Assembly: GCA_022316685.1 (NCBI GenBank)
Contig: JAKJHU010000036.1
Location: 5,808,036 to 5,872,035, forward strand
Source of the DNA: Progne subis subis
Lineage: Eukaryota > Chordata > Aves > Passeriformes > Hirundinidae
Reading direction: 5' to 3'
DNA: 64,000 bases
The position numbers and the translations under genes are program-made. Position 1 is the stretch's first letter. Each line of letters opens with the position of its first letter. Below are positions 51,958-62,878 of this stretch, in pieces. The notes beneath the pieces were generated by a model that was not told where the DNA came from, ran no database searches, and saw only the letters and a list, made by a program, of their open reading frames with translations.

Positions 51958-52321
51958 GTTTCTGGAGACCCAGATGTGACAGTGACATATCTGAAAGCCC
52001 TCCTGGACCAGAGGAACACCCATCTTATAATCACTGAAATTATATTCTTGATCTAAACTAAAACATCAGTGTAAGTTCTTTATTTACTCTTTACAGTTAC
52101 ACAAGTTTTCATTTTATCTTGCTGAAATACAATCAGTCAATGGAAAAAGCAAAATTATTTACCAAAAAAAATCTTACTAATATCACTATATCTAAATGAA
52201 AATGCTTTTCTCTAAAGCATTAAATTCAATAATGAGAACACTTAAATTGAAATTATTTGTAGATATTTTTAGAAAAAATTAAGTGTTTCTTTTTATATGA
52301 TCATGTTTGGATGTTTGTGAG
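51958..52321. other. Spacer between LTRs H and B
   Basis: No primer-binding site or gag-like frame follows LTR H, so I see no internal retroviral sequence here. Confidence 0.55.
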
Positions 52322-52327
52322 CAGTGC

Positions 52328-52856
52328 TGTTGCAGCTCTCTCTCCCCCTCGGACCCTGTGCTCCATTTTAACCTCGGCTAGCTTGAGAGAGAGCCCACAC
52401 CAGAAGGAATCTTCCTTCACCAGGGTCCTTAAAGCTACCCAGAAAGGCTGCTGGAACCTTTTTCTTTAGTGAGTACAGGAGACCATCAATGGCAAAAGGA
52501 GAGTCTGCTATCTGTCCGGGGGGAAATCACGGCATTATTCTGGGGTCCTGCCCTCGCCGGCCTGAGCTCAATACAGAGCTCTGTCCCCGTCCCCGTCCGG
52601 TGCCAGAGAGATCGAGCCCCCAGCCATGCCAGGGCTTTTTCCCCAGGGGGCAGGCCCTAGAGGCAGGGACAAGCCACTGCCCAATCAGGGATAAGGTGGG
52701 AGTGGAACAGAGTTGGGTTACATTCCAGTGTGGGAGGATGGGCAGGGCCAAGTAGGGACAAACCATGTGATACATTATCCAAGGGAACAGGAGATACAAA
52801 AGAAAACCCAATATAAAAATTAAATACAATATAAACCAAATTAATGCACTACAACA
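52328..52856 (-). mobile_element. Solo LTR, family A/B copy B
   Basis: It starts TGTTGCAGC and ends CTACAACA (529 bp). Flanks are cagtgc (52322-52327) and cagtgt (52857-52862), five of six identical. It is homologous along its length to LTR A (11540-12064, 525 bp), which orients it minus. Its TATA and poly(A) signals have decayed (ggaaaaagc and AATAAT). Confidence 0.87.
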
Positions 52857-52862
52857 CAGTGT

Positions 52863-53209
52863 GAATAAAAAAATTAGAAAGTCATTGTATATGTACTGAC
52901 ATTTAGCCAAATTTTTCATAAGAAATGGGGTTTCTAGAAACCAGAACAGTATATTTAATATTTTTTATTATATAATTGCCTTCACGAGCATTACTGTCAA
53001 CCAGAAAATAACCCCCCTCCAATTTTCATAAACAAAACTTCCTTTAATTATATTTTATCTTTAAAAAACCTGCAAGATACAGCTGTAGTCTCCCTCTCAT
53101 TTTAATGAAATTCTTATTATTTTTTGATATATTTTTATTTCAATTTTTACATATTCTCCAAAACCAAAACTAAACCCCTCCAAATTGTTTGAAGAGGTGA
53201 ACTTTTACG
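52863..53209. other. Spacer between LTRs B and C3
   Basis: AT-rich, nothing recognised. Confidence 0.5.
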
Positions 53210-53215
53210 GCAATC

Positions 53216-53891
53216 TGTGGCTGTGCCCCTCCACGCCAGGCATGCGTGGGCCACTGGCTGGCTCAGATCTGCACAGCGGCCAAAGCATTTTCGGTCTCGG
53301 TTGCAAGCCGGCAACATTTCCTGAGGGACTCAGCTTCTCACCGGCAGCTGGCCTTAGTTGTGTCGTGACTGCGGTGGTGGACAAAAGGTGACCCTCTGTT
53401 AGGCAGGTTTAATGATGGTTTTAGTACAGTCCAAGCGGCGGGAGCTCCGCCACTCTTCCAACTGCCCAGCCAGAGAGCATTTGAATTTCCCTCCCCGAAC
53501 TTATAAACGGGGGAGGATTCAGGAGTGGCAACAACAGGTCAGCAAATCAGGGAATTTGGGGGAATCACAGGGGGTGTCCCCTTGTAAACATAGGACCACT
53601 CACAGGAGGGGAAAAGGGGATTTCCCAGGCACCAACCTATCACTCGACGCCTCTCCTGGGAATTTCCCGAGCCCAGGGAGGGGTCTCGAGGTGACAGACA
53701 GGATGCCCCAGAGCAGGGGGGAAGAGGGGATTGACAAGGATAGGTGGGGGGGTGGGATGATTGCCATGAAACAACTTGCTATACAGAAAACACAAAGGGG
53801 AGGAACCATTGCAGAACTGGGGGCATAGTGGAATGAACCATAACATAAAACTTCTTATAAAACTTGATAAAACAATTCTTGCACCGCCACA
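53216..53891 (-). mobile_element. Solo LTR, family C copy 3 (C3), perfect 6-bp TSD
   Basis: It runs from TGTGGCTGTGCC to GCACCGCCACA (676 bp) between perfect copies of GCAATC (53210-53215 and 53892-53897). A minus-strand TATA-like GTTTATAAG (53511-53517) and ATTAAA (53408-53413) give minus orientation. It shares with C1/C2 the gaatgaaccataacataaa block, the caaatcaggg block and the closing CACC(A/G)CCACA, but differs strongly in U5. It is a distinct, more diverged subfamily. A T19 tract follows directly after the right duplication. Confidence 0.92.
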
Positions 53892-53897
53892 GCAATC

Positions 53898-55989
53898 TTT
53901 TTTTTTTTTTTTTTCCTTGAGTTTTACCTGAAGCAACATTTTTTCAAGAGGCAAAAGGACTTGCGTTAATTTGTTTAAATATTTTAAAACTTGAAAAACA
54001 CAAATAGGATTAGCAAATACTGTGATGAGATTTGGCTTAACATGAACATTACAATTGCAAAATTGTTAAAGTGTTTTTCTCAAAGGGTGTCATAGCTAGT
54101 CAGCAAGGACTGCTCTACTTATGCAAAGTTTCATCAGGTTCATTTTGTAAGTAGCAAAGTCACCACATTGCTATGAGGCACCAGGAACTTGGTTTCACCT
54201 ATTAATAAAACATGCTTAAAGGTGCTATTTTGTTGGGTATTATCGTTGGATGAAAGGCATTTGTATCTAAGGCTCTATCTATGTATTGGGGTTTTTTTTT
54301 CAAATTTCTCTTACAAATCTAAAAAGTAGTTTTGTTCATAGGAGGTCTCTCTTTGTTGTAAGGTCTGAAAAGAAATTATATTCTCCCTGTAAATAGACAA
54401 AAGTGCAAAAAAACTATGGTTTCTCTAGACTTAAGTTGTTGTATGCTGCATGCTGAAATTTATTTTCTCACAATGAAATCAGGGATACTATTCATGAAAG
54501 GGAACATGTCTTGGAACAACGTCTTCTCCTAACACTCAAACAATTCTTTATCTTACTAAAATGATTTTCAGAATCAATATACATGAAGAAAAAAATGGAA
54601 TGTAGGATATTGAACAATTTTGTTGAAGATTAAAGTATGTAACTATTACATATCCAAATGAGCTGGGATAAAGAGAAGTAATAAAGGGTCACCAATGGGA
54701 GAATACCTTTCACTAGAAATCTAAGGTTTGACTTCTCGGTACTGATCATGGCTAAAGTTCAGTGAAACATTTTCTTAAGGTCCTGGTAGCTGAAATTCAC
54801 AGCTGAATTGAATTTGAAGTAAGAAAATAAATCAAGTAATTAGAAATACTTGTTTCATAATTCTGGAATTTCCAAATTTCTCATTTCTTCCTCATGACAG
54901 ATGATCTCTTGTCATACAGAATCTAAGAACATTGTCATTTTTTTTCGATTCTAAAATGGTCCCTGATTTGCGGCTGCTACCTGGCTTTTATTCAAATTGT
55001 CTAATTGAGGAGCAGAATCAAGCTAAATCCAGAAAACTTAGACTGTGAGATTGTTGTTTCTGTTCAAGACCTAAACACAGGCTATATCTGAAAACTTACT
55101 TTCAATCCTACCAGCTTGTCAGCTATTACCCTTCCTACAAACTTTGTCTCAGAGCATAGTTATGATGAGGTATTTTAACTTAGGAGGTGATTCCCATAGT
55201 AAACAAAACACAGGAAAATGTCAGTGTCTTGCAGTATGTCCTCAGAGCAACCACCTTCTGCAAAGAAAAAGCCAAGTCATCCAATTTCTTTCAATTAGAC
55301 TGCAAAAGAAAGATAAGGAGAGAATTAATAAATAACCTGTGCAATCAGCAGCAAATAAAGAAGTTGGAGCAGCTCTGCTTAACCAGTTTCAAGATCCTTT
55401 GCATAAGAGTCTCAGGAAATTTCACCTGAACATTAGGAATGATGAAGTAATGATGTCACTAATGGAATGCAGTTGGCTTCAACATTGAACATTTCCAGAA
55501 TACCCAAAGCATTTTGCACTTTTTGCAAATAGAAAGTCCCTTGACAAAATAATTTTGCTTTTAATTTTAGTAATGATATAAATACATAACAGAAAAACTT
55601 ATTTCCTCTTGCTTTACTGATGACAGACAGGTAGTTAAAGATATCATTACCTTTCTTTTCACTCTGAAGGGCCACATGCAGAATCTGATAATGCCATAGA
55701 AGTCCCTCCTATGGTTCTTCTATTAGAAAACAGTAGGCATTTGTTTTTTCTAGCCTTTCTCAAAATTTATTTGAGAAATTTTCACACCTTGATAGTATTT
55801 TTAGACTTGGAACTTCTGAAAGGCAAAATATATTAGTTACTGCATTATTCAGTTGCAGAAGTCTCTGAATGGTAAACATTAATCTCATAATTATGAATGT
55901 TAAATAACTGTGGAAGTTTATACACGTATTTGTACAAATTTTTGACTTCTCTTTCGCTTAATCTGTCAATGAGAGGTGTAAATAAAAGA
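53898..55989. other. AT-rich DNA, no gene seen
   Basis: Starts with a T19 run (53898-53916). No repeat body or exon recognised. Confidence 0.55.
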
Positions 55990-56165
55990 AAAAATGGAAA
56001 CATACTTGTCCTATAAGTACGTGCTCTTGAAAATAATCTTACCCCATCTTTCCTATAAGTTTCCTTCAGGTAGTGGAAGGCTGCAATTAGATCACTCCAA
56101 AGCCTTCTCTTTTCCAGGCTGAGCAATCCTAGTTCTCTCAACCTCTGCTCATTGGCAGAGATGAT
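55990..56165 (-). mobile_element. CR1 LINE, sense part of a 5'-inverted copy
   Basis: On the minus strand the translation contains RLRELGLLSLEKRRLW and LIAAFHYLKETYRKDG, which match the C-terminal end of CR1 ORF2 (RLRELGLFSLEKRRL...YLK). The homology then continues through ctcaagagcacgt into the 3' untranslated part before fading near 55990. The true CR1 3' terminus is absent. Confidence 0.85.
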
Positions 56166-56167
56166 AT

Positions 56168-56240
56168 TGCCCCTGTACTCCAATCTTGTAAGACACCACC
56201 AGGAGTGCTGCATCCAACTCTGGGGTCTTAAACAAAAGAT
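56168..56240 (+). mobile_element. CR1 LINE, inverted 5' part of the same copy
   Basis: Directly next to the minus-strand segment is a plus-strand CR1 piece with cctgtactcc, gtaagacaccaccaggagtg and ctgcatccaactctggggtc. In the CR1 consensus this piece lies upstream of the neighbouring minus-strand piece. A head-to-head arrangement with the 5' part inverted is the expected product of twin priming. Confidence 0.75.
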
Positions 56241-56255
56241 ATAATAGTTTCCCCA

Positions 56256-56258
<3 letters not shown>

Positions 56259-56305
<47 letters not shown>

Positions 56306-56331
56306 CTTTCTTTCTTTCTTTTTTTTTTTTT
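56259..56331. repeat. T47 tract with (CTTT)n and T13
   Basis: A run of 47 T (56259-56305) is followed by four CTTT units and another T run. Confidence 0.9.
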
Positions 56332-58697
56332 AAATTATAGAACATAGAATAAGCTGTTTCTCTCTTTGTTTGTTTTGGGTTTTTTTAAGTTCATGGCTAT
56401 GAATTCAAGTTCCCACTAGCAAAACTTTTAACCCAACTCTGTATATCTGTTAAATAGGCAAAGCTTAAACCAACACATAGAGACTGACAGCTTTCATTGA
56501 AAGGGCTTGCTTATCCTTGCTCCTAACTTTGTCATAGTAAAAGCAGTTGACACTGAAATGCACACTAAATCAGATAAATCAGATTTCCCTACTGAGGAAC
56601 TGCGAGAGTATGATTATTGCTTTTGTTGTTAATCTATCTTTCCTTAGTCTTTTGAAAAAGTGTTTTGGTATAAAATTAAAGAATTGGTAACTACAGGTTA
56701 CCAATCCAACTACAATTCCTATCTTCTGAAAGTAAAACTCAGTCAAGGGCTGTGCAATCTCAATAACTACTTTTTACCCCCCCCAGCACTGGTACCAGAA
56801 CAGAGCTGTCTTGCCTACATTTTCACTAATCTTTCCACTGACCTTTGAAGCAAGGAAGTGAAAGGGATGACCAAAGCAGCCTTAATAGCCTTGTATGATG
56901 GGAAAAAGAAAAAGGAACTGCTAAAAGTAATAGAGGTCAAAAATGAATCAGTAAATATGACTTTGGGCAAATTAAACATTCACGAGTCACTAACTGATGA
57001 AACAAAAATGACTGAAATTGCAGTTCACATTTGGAAATATAATTCTTTTGGAAATATAAATATTTAATTACAAGATCCTATGTTTTATAGCCCACAGATC
57101 TTCCTGTGGCTTAGTGCTCACTGTATCCTCAAAAATAGGTCTGAGATCCATCCCTAAGGGCTTAAGAATATTGCTCAAGAATATGGCAATTAAAAAAGAA
57201 ATAGATTTAAATTAAGGATATAAGAAGACACAAACTAACTGAAGCTTAAGCTTCTCCTATTTTAAAAGGGTAGTTATAATGAGCATTCATTGCATGCAAA
57301 CAAGATACTTTTGCAACACATAGGACTTTTTATTTTTGCCTCCCTTTCTTAACCAATACATGGTGATCAAAAGATGAAAAAAATGTAATTCTGAATTTTT
57401 CCAACATATTCAAGTTTGTTGTTTAGATATATTGTTTCAATGGGAATTTTTTACATAAATCAATATTTTCAAATGAGATGCATGTATGCCTTTTTAGGAA
57501 TGGAAAAGAGTGCTTTCAAACCTGAGGAAAATTCTGGGCTCAAAATACTTTCCACAAAATATCAACTTTATTTTGCCCTTCAAATAATACAGTGCATATA
57601 TCTATGAAACATTCTGGGAGTGGCATTAATAAATATGGGTAAGATTTGTGTATACTGTGCTATTCTACAGTCCTATGCTTTGTCCAACTAATTAACATAT
57701 CTGGCACAAACCAAGAACTTACATTGCCAAATTTGTGAGGTCCTGTAATGCAAGCCAGACACTGATCTGTCACTGTCTCAAAAAAAAAAAAAAAAAAAAC
57801 AAAACTTCTTCCTTTAAACCTCTGAGAGCAATACTTGTTAGGAAAAACCTTACAGACACAATGAACAGTAAATAATTGCTGTGAGGATGTGTGTGGGAGT
57901 GGTTTGGACAGTTGGAATGATGGAAAGAAATATCTTCAGTCATGGCCAGTACAGTCATTAATTTGGCTTGCAACCTGCATAGTAGATGAAATGGGTAGGG
58001 TAACACTGAGTGTAAGAAAATTCTTATAATACTGTGGTTTTGTTTTGTCAGCTAAAGCTTTCTGGTGTACACATTAATACTGATCTGTAAAAGTTTTTTG
58101 TATATTGATACAACTTTGGGCTACCTAATAGGACTAAACCAAACCACTAAGAAGCTTTTGGGAAAATTGACATAATTTACTTTCACTCAATGGAAAAGCC
58201 ACAGTATTTTAGCAGTTTTGTGAAACTGAAATCTGAAAGACTCAAAAGTGTAAAAAAGAAGAAAAAATATGTTCTTTCCCCTTGTGTTAAATAAGTCTGA
58301 GAAAGCTATGTCAAGATTGAACATCACCAGTAGATTTTGAGATAATAATTCAGAGACCTTTAAAGACAGCATTTTTTGTATATTACTGAAAGACAATTTT
58401 TTTTTTTCAAATTGTATAGTGGTATAATTTCATGAATATTTTTGTTTTGTGATTTTATTTTAATCACTTCATTGCAGTTCAAAATATTGCAATGACGGAT
58501 TACAAAGGTATACTACAAGTATCAGTTGATTATCATTTCAGTTTGGTTACATCACTGATTTGACCAAAGGACAAGCTGACAAAAAGACACCAACATGGAT
58601 TCTACTGAAATTTACATGCTGCAAAGCATATTAATGTGTTTTTTCCACAATATACTTGAGATTAAAAAAGTGAATCTTTGTGATAATCTTTTAAAAA

Positions 58698-58752
58698 ATA
58701 TATATATATATCTATATCTATACAAATCTATATGTATCTATATAGATATACA
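58698..58752. repeat. (TA)n(TCTA)n microsatellite
   Basis: About ten TA units run into imperfect tcta/tatc units. Confidence 0.8.
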
Positions 58753-58833
58753 AAATACCAAATAAAATCAAGAATTAAATTTCCAGAGGTTTTTGTTGTT
58801 AAAAGTACAAATTTGGTAATTTCTGTAAAAAAT

Positions 58834-58836
<3 letters not shown>

Positions 58837-58871
<35 letters not shown>
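58837..58871. repeat. T35 homopolymer
   Basis: An uninterrupted run of 35 T. Confidence 0.9.
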
Positions 58872-60110
58872 CCCATAATTTGTGATGCTTATGTTGGGAA
58901 GTGTTTTTGTTTTGTTTTGTTTTTAAGAGTGGGATTATCTTTCTTTCAAATCTTCTTCAGTTATGTAATGGGAAATAGTTTATTGTAATTTTTAATACTG
59001 AAAAACAATATTTTAATTTATTCTTGAGACTGAACATCTTAAAATGTGCTATATCAAATGCAATGACCAAATCTTTTAACAGAGATGTCACCTATCACAA
59101 AGCTCTAATATATAACTCCTGAACAGAAAAATGCCTATTATCTTGATTTTTTAAAAATTATAATTTTGGGAAAAAATAAAGTACTTCTTAATAGTCTGTA
59201 GGTGAGGTTATTCTTAAAGAATTTTATTAATATTTGTTTTATCAAGTGACTTTAAATTTATTGCAAGTAAGTCTTCATAAAAACTTTACTGCAAATAAAA
59301 CCTCAAACTGCAATGTTGCCAATTCATCATAGAAAAATTCATATTTTATTCTTGTTGGTAATCGATTTCTCAAAATCTTTATTCTTATTTCAAAGCATTT
59401 TCAGGATCAAGGCTTCATAAAAGATAGCTGATAAATACTTGCAAGAAAAAGGAAAAGAAAAATATTCAAGAATGGAAAAACAACTCTTTAAAAATATGAA
59501 CTCAAATCCAAGAGCAGGGTTTTGGTTGTAGGTCTTCTGCTCTTTATAGTGCCTTTCATTTTGTTTTTATAATTATTAAAATTTTATTTGCCGGGTTTTT
59601 TTTTAATTGTCTGATTTCCTATTTAGAAACAAAATGGGTAAACATTATTCATATGAACAGACTTATTGAGAAGAAGATGAGGATTAGTGATGCATATAAT
59701 TACTTGTGTACAATTGTAATATGATGGTATTCAATTAGAAAAATCACAGGAGTAATCTATACTCTTACAAGTTTTATAAAATAGCTGGCAGCTTTTTGTA
59801 CAAGCAACATAGCAAATTAATAAAATTAATATAACAATTTCTCAAATAGTATGTAGTACTTTAAAGAGCAATAGCTCTGAAGTTTAGATTGTTGTTTACA
59901 ATGTCTTCTAATGTCATTATTATTTTTATCTTTCAGAACTATATTTTGTGCTATTTTTTCATCTACAATTTAAGATGCTTTGTCGCAGAAAAAAAATGTT
60001 CAAAACTCTTTCTTTTAAAAAACCTAAAAAAGAAAAATATGCTTGCTGTTTCCTTGTCTTGCTTTAGAACTTAGGATGGACTAGCTTGTTAAAAATTCTT
60101 AAATCATGGA

Positions 60111-60326
60111 TTCATAGAATCATTTAGGTTGGAAAAAGCCTCATAAGGTCATGGGGTCCAACCATTAACGCTGCACTGCCAAGTCCACCAATAAACCGTG
60201 TCATTATATGTCACGACTGCATTCCTTTCAGGTACATCCAGGCAGGATGACTCAGCCATTTCCCTGAGCAGTCTCTTCCAACGTTTCAAAACCCTTTCAG
60301 TCAAGAAATTTTTCCTAATGTCCTAA
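60111..60326 (-). mobile_element. CR1 LINE 3' end, antisense
   Basis: The plus strand reads ttcatagaatcatttaggtt, then ggtcatggggtccaaccatt, ctgccaagtccaccaataaa and aagaaatttttcctaatgtc. This is the reverse complement of a CR1 3' untranslated end. The element's 3' terminus is at about 60111. It belongs to a different CR1 subfamily from the copies at 0.3 and 12.6 kb, whose 3' ends carry the gagcaacctg or gacctcca blocks instead. Confidence 0.9.
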
Positions 60327-62824
60327 ATACTGTGTAGAAAGAAAAACTGCAGTTGTGTTTTTTTAGCAATGCAGTGCTCTCAAGATGGTGATCAGCCACA
60401 GCTCAGCTCCAGACCCACAGGTAGCAAACAGGAGTTTGCCCATGAGTTTAGGATTTACTAATTACCATCATGGACAAAACAGACTCAACTTGTGGAACAT
60501 AAATTTAATTTATTGTAAATTAAGAATGCAGGTAGATTTATTTAAGGAAGTTTTGGGTTTTTTCAAAATTCTACATTCTAATGTTGAAATTAAAGAGCAA
60601 ACCCAAAATTTTCTTTGTAAAATATTATGAAGAGGAGAAAGAAGTGAAAGAATTATATATATTTAGAAATATTCACTAAACCTGTATATTCTGTATGATC
60701 TCATATGTCATATGTGAATCTATACTGAAGCATTTTTGCTGTATCTTACTCAAATATATTCAAGTTTGTCAGTATATTTTCAGAAAATAAACCCTAGGAA
60801 ATTAATAAATATTGATAATCTGATGAGCAATGTGTAGAGCATTTGGAATATATATAAGGTTAGATATCTTCTAAGCGAGTATCTTGCCCAAGAGTTAGTA
60901 AATTCTCACGATGACAAGGGAGCCACTGTAGCCATTTTCAGTCTTCTAAGGAGATCGTTGCCAATGCCAAAAGAACATTTGACATGAGGATCTGTGAAAT
61001 TATTGATAACTGAGAAATATCTGAATAATAAGCAGGCTATGACTACCCCTTACCAAGTGACTTGCTCACCCTGTCACTGCCTGCTACATCTGAAGGTCTG
61101 TCCAAAATATTTATCCAGGAGGTAGATTTCTTGACAGATAATATTTTTCCTTGCCTTTGAGGTCTCCTTAGAGTACCTTTTATGAATTTAATGCAACCAC
61201 CTGCTGATAGGATCTGAGTATTCACAAAGGTGTCAAGCTCTCACTGGCTGTCTCTTTAAAATGTTTATGGAGCTTGCACAAAGCAAACTAAACTTACCCA
61301 GTAATGCTGCAGGAACCATGTTAACTCTTTGCAGTCACTCTGCTTTCTCAGTTTCATTCATGCATTAAGTTAATCTTAACAGAGCCATACTACTTATAGT
61401 CCCAAAGCCAGTTCAATTGAGGTCAATGAAAGATAATAGCTCTGCACAATACTCACATCCTTTAAAAACTTCAAGGCCAAATCCATTGAAAACCACAGAG
61501 ACATGAATCAAGAATCATGCAGGCTTTTCAAAAATTGAACTTACTTCCTGTTTTTCAGGATGAGAATAAGAAGTTTCTGATCTGTCAGAATATTTTGGTC
61601 ACCTTTTGTGTAGAAAAATTTCAGCAGCGTCAGCAAAATTGAACATGAGGAGCAAAAAATCTCTTTCTTTTACGAGCATTTTAGGCAACAAGACAAGCAA
61701 GATTGGTCAAAGATTTACATTAAAACTGAAATGGAAAATATTTGCAATCTATTTTATTCCTGAGACAAGAGTTCTTGTTCTAATGCAGTCAGTAGCACTG
61801 CACACTACCTTCACAGGCAGTAAATCTGAACTAGGGATTAGCTGGCCTTTAATTTTTTATTCACTAGAATTTATTTTCCTCTCATTTTTTTTGTCAGAAA
61901 ATAGATTTACAATAATTTTCAGAGATGGTAATTTTGCAATTTGATACAAGTACTGGTAGATTATTTCATAGTGAATTCTAATTCTTCTTTCAGTTGGTAA
62001 ACATGAAAAGTCATTTACCTGATTGGGTTGTCTGGGTGAAAATCTCCCTTTAGAATGATTCTTTTTGTTACCAAATATATGCTTATTTATTAAATGCTGT
62101 TATCAAAAACTGTGGTTTAAAAGTCATTTTAACGTATTATTACTGTTATTATTATCCAAGGTTCACAATGGTGTTTATTTCAAAGAAACGTAATCAACAT
62201 TTATCTGGCACATGTAATGAAATAAAATTTGCTCACACAGAAAGATATCTAAATTATTAAGTAATAACAAACTGAAAATGCAAGATTTTTTTTTTTTTTA
62301 ATTTTGCCCATGTAGTTTATCATTAAAGAAAAATTCTTTTATGTATGCACCAAGTCTCTTTGAAAACTGATATTTGTATTACTTTGGATAAATAGATAAT
62401 AATATATAAAATTATGAATTAATTTATATCAGATTTCTGGAACTCACTGTTTGTTGGAAGTTTCACATTCTGAGCACTGAATAAGATTTTGGAATACAAA
62501 TTTCAAAAAATTATTCAGTCTGCTTTTTATTCAACAGTATTATCTCCTCTCATTTTTTCCTTTATATCTGGTCTACAGCAAATTTTAGTAAAGAAATCAT
62601 AGATGATAATGTGGCAAAATCCAAAGTTCATATTAAATTATGATCAGTTTAAGATGCCTCTAGGCCAAACCTACTCATTATTGAGAATGGAAAAAAATAT
62701 TCTCTCAGAATTAACAGTTACAGGACGGATTATTGGTATGTTCGTCTTCAGTAGCATCTTTCAGATCTGAAATCAAATCCTGCCTTTCCTCAAGGTACAA
62801 TGGCAACTAAGATGTGATAATTTG

Positions 62825-62878
<54 letters not shown>

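Larger units (their letters stand above)
56332..60110. other. AT-rich DNA, no gene seen
   Basis: Holds an A20 tract (57780-57799), a TA/TCTA microsatellite (58698-58752) and a T35 tract (58837-58871). No repeat body or exon recognised. Confidence 0.6.

Noticed and set aside
55845..56345. 166-codon minus-strand frame with a lysine-rich start
   Set aside because: Its start is the translated T47/(CTTT)n tract and its middle is the decayed CR1 ORF2 C-terminus across the inverted junction; it is not a host gene.
57760..57805. ctgtctc followed by an A tract, resembling a primate Alu tail (also at 22012-22048)
   Set aside because: There is no Alu or 7SL-like body upstream; the resemblance is limited to a few bases before an A run, and the other repeats are avian.
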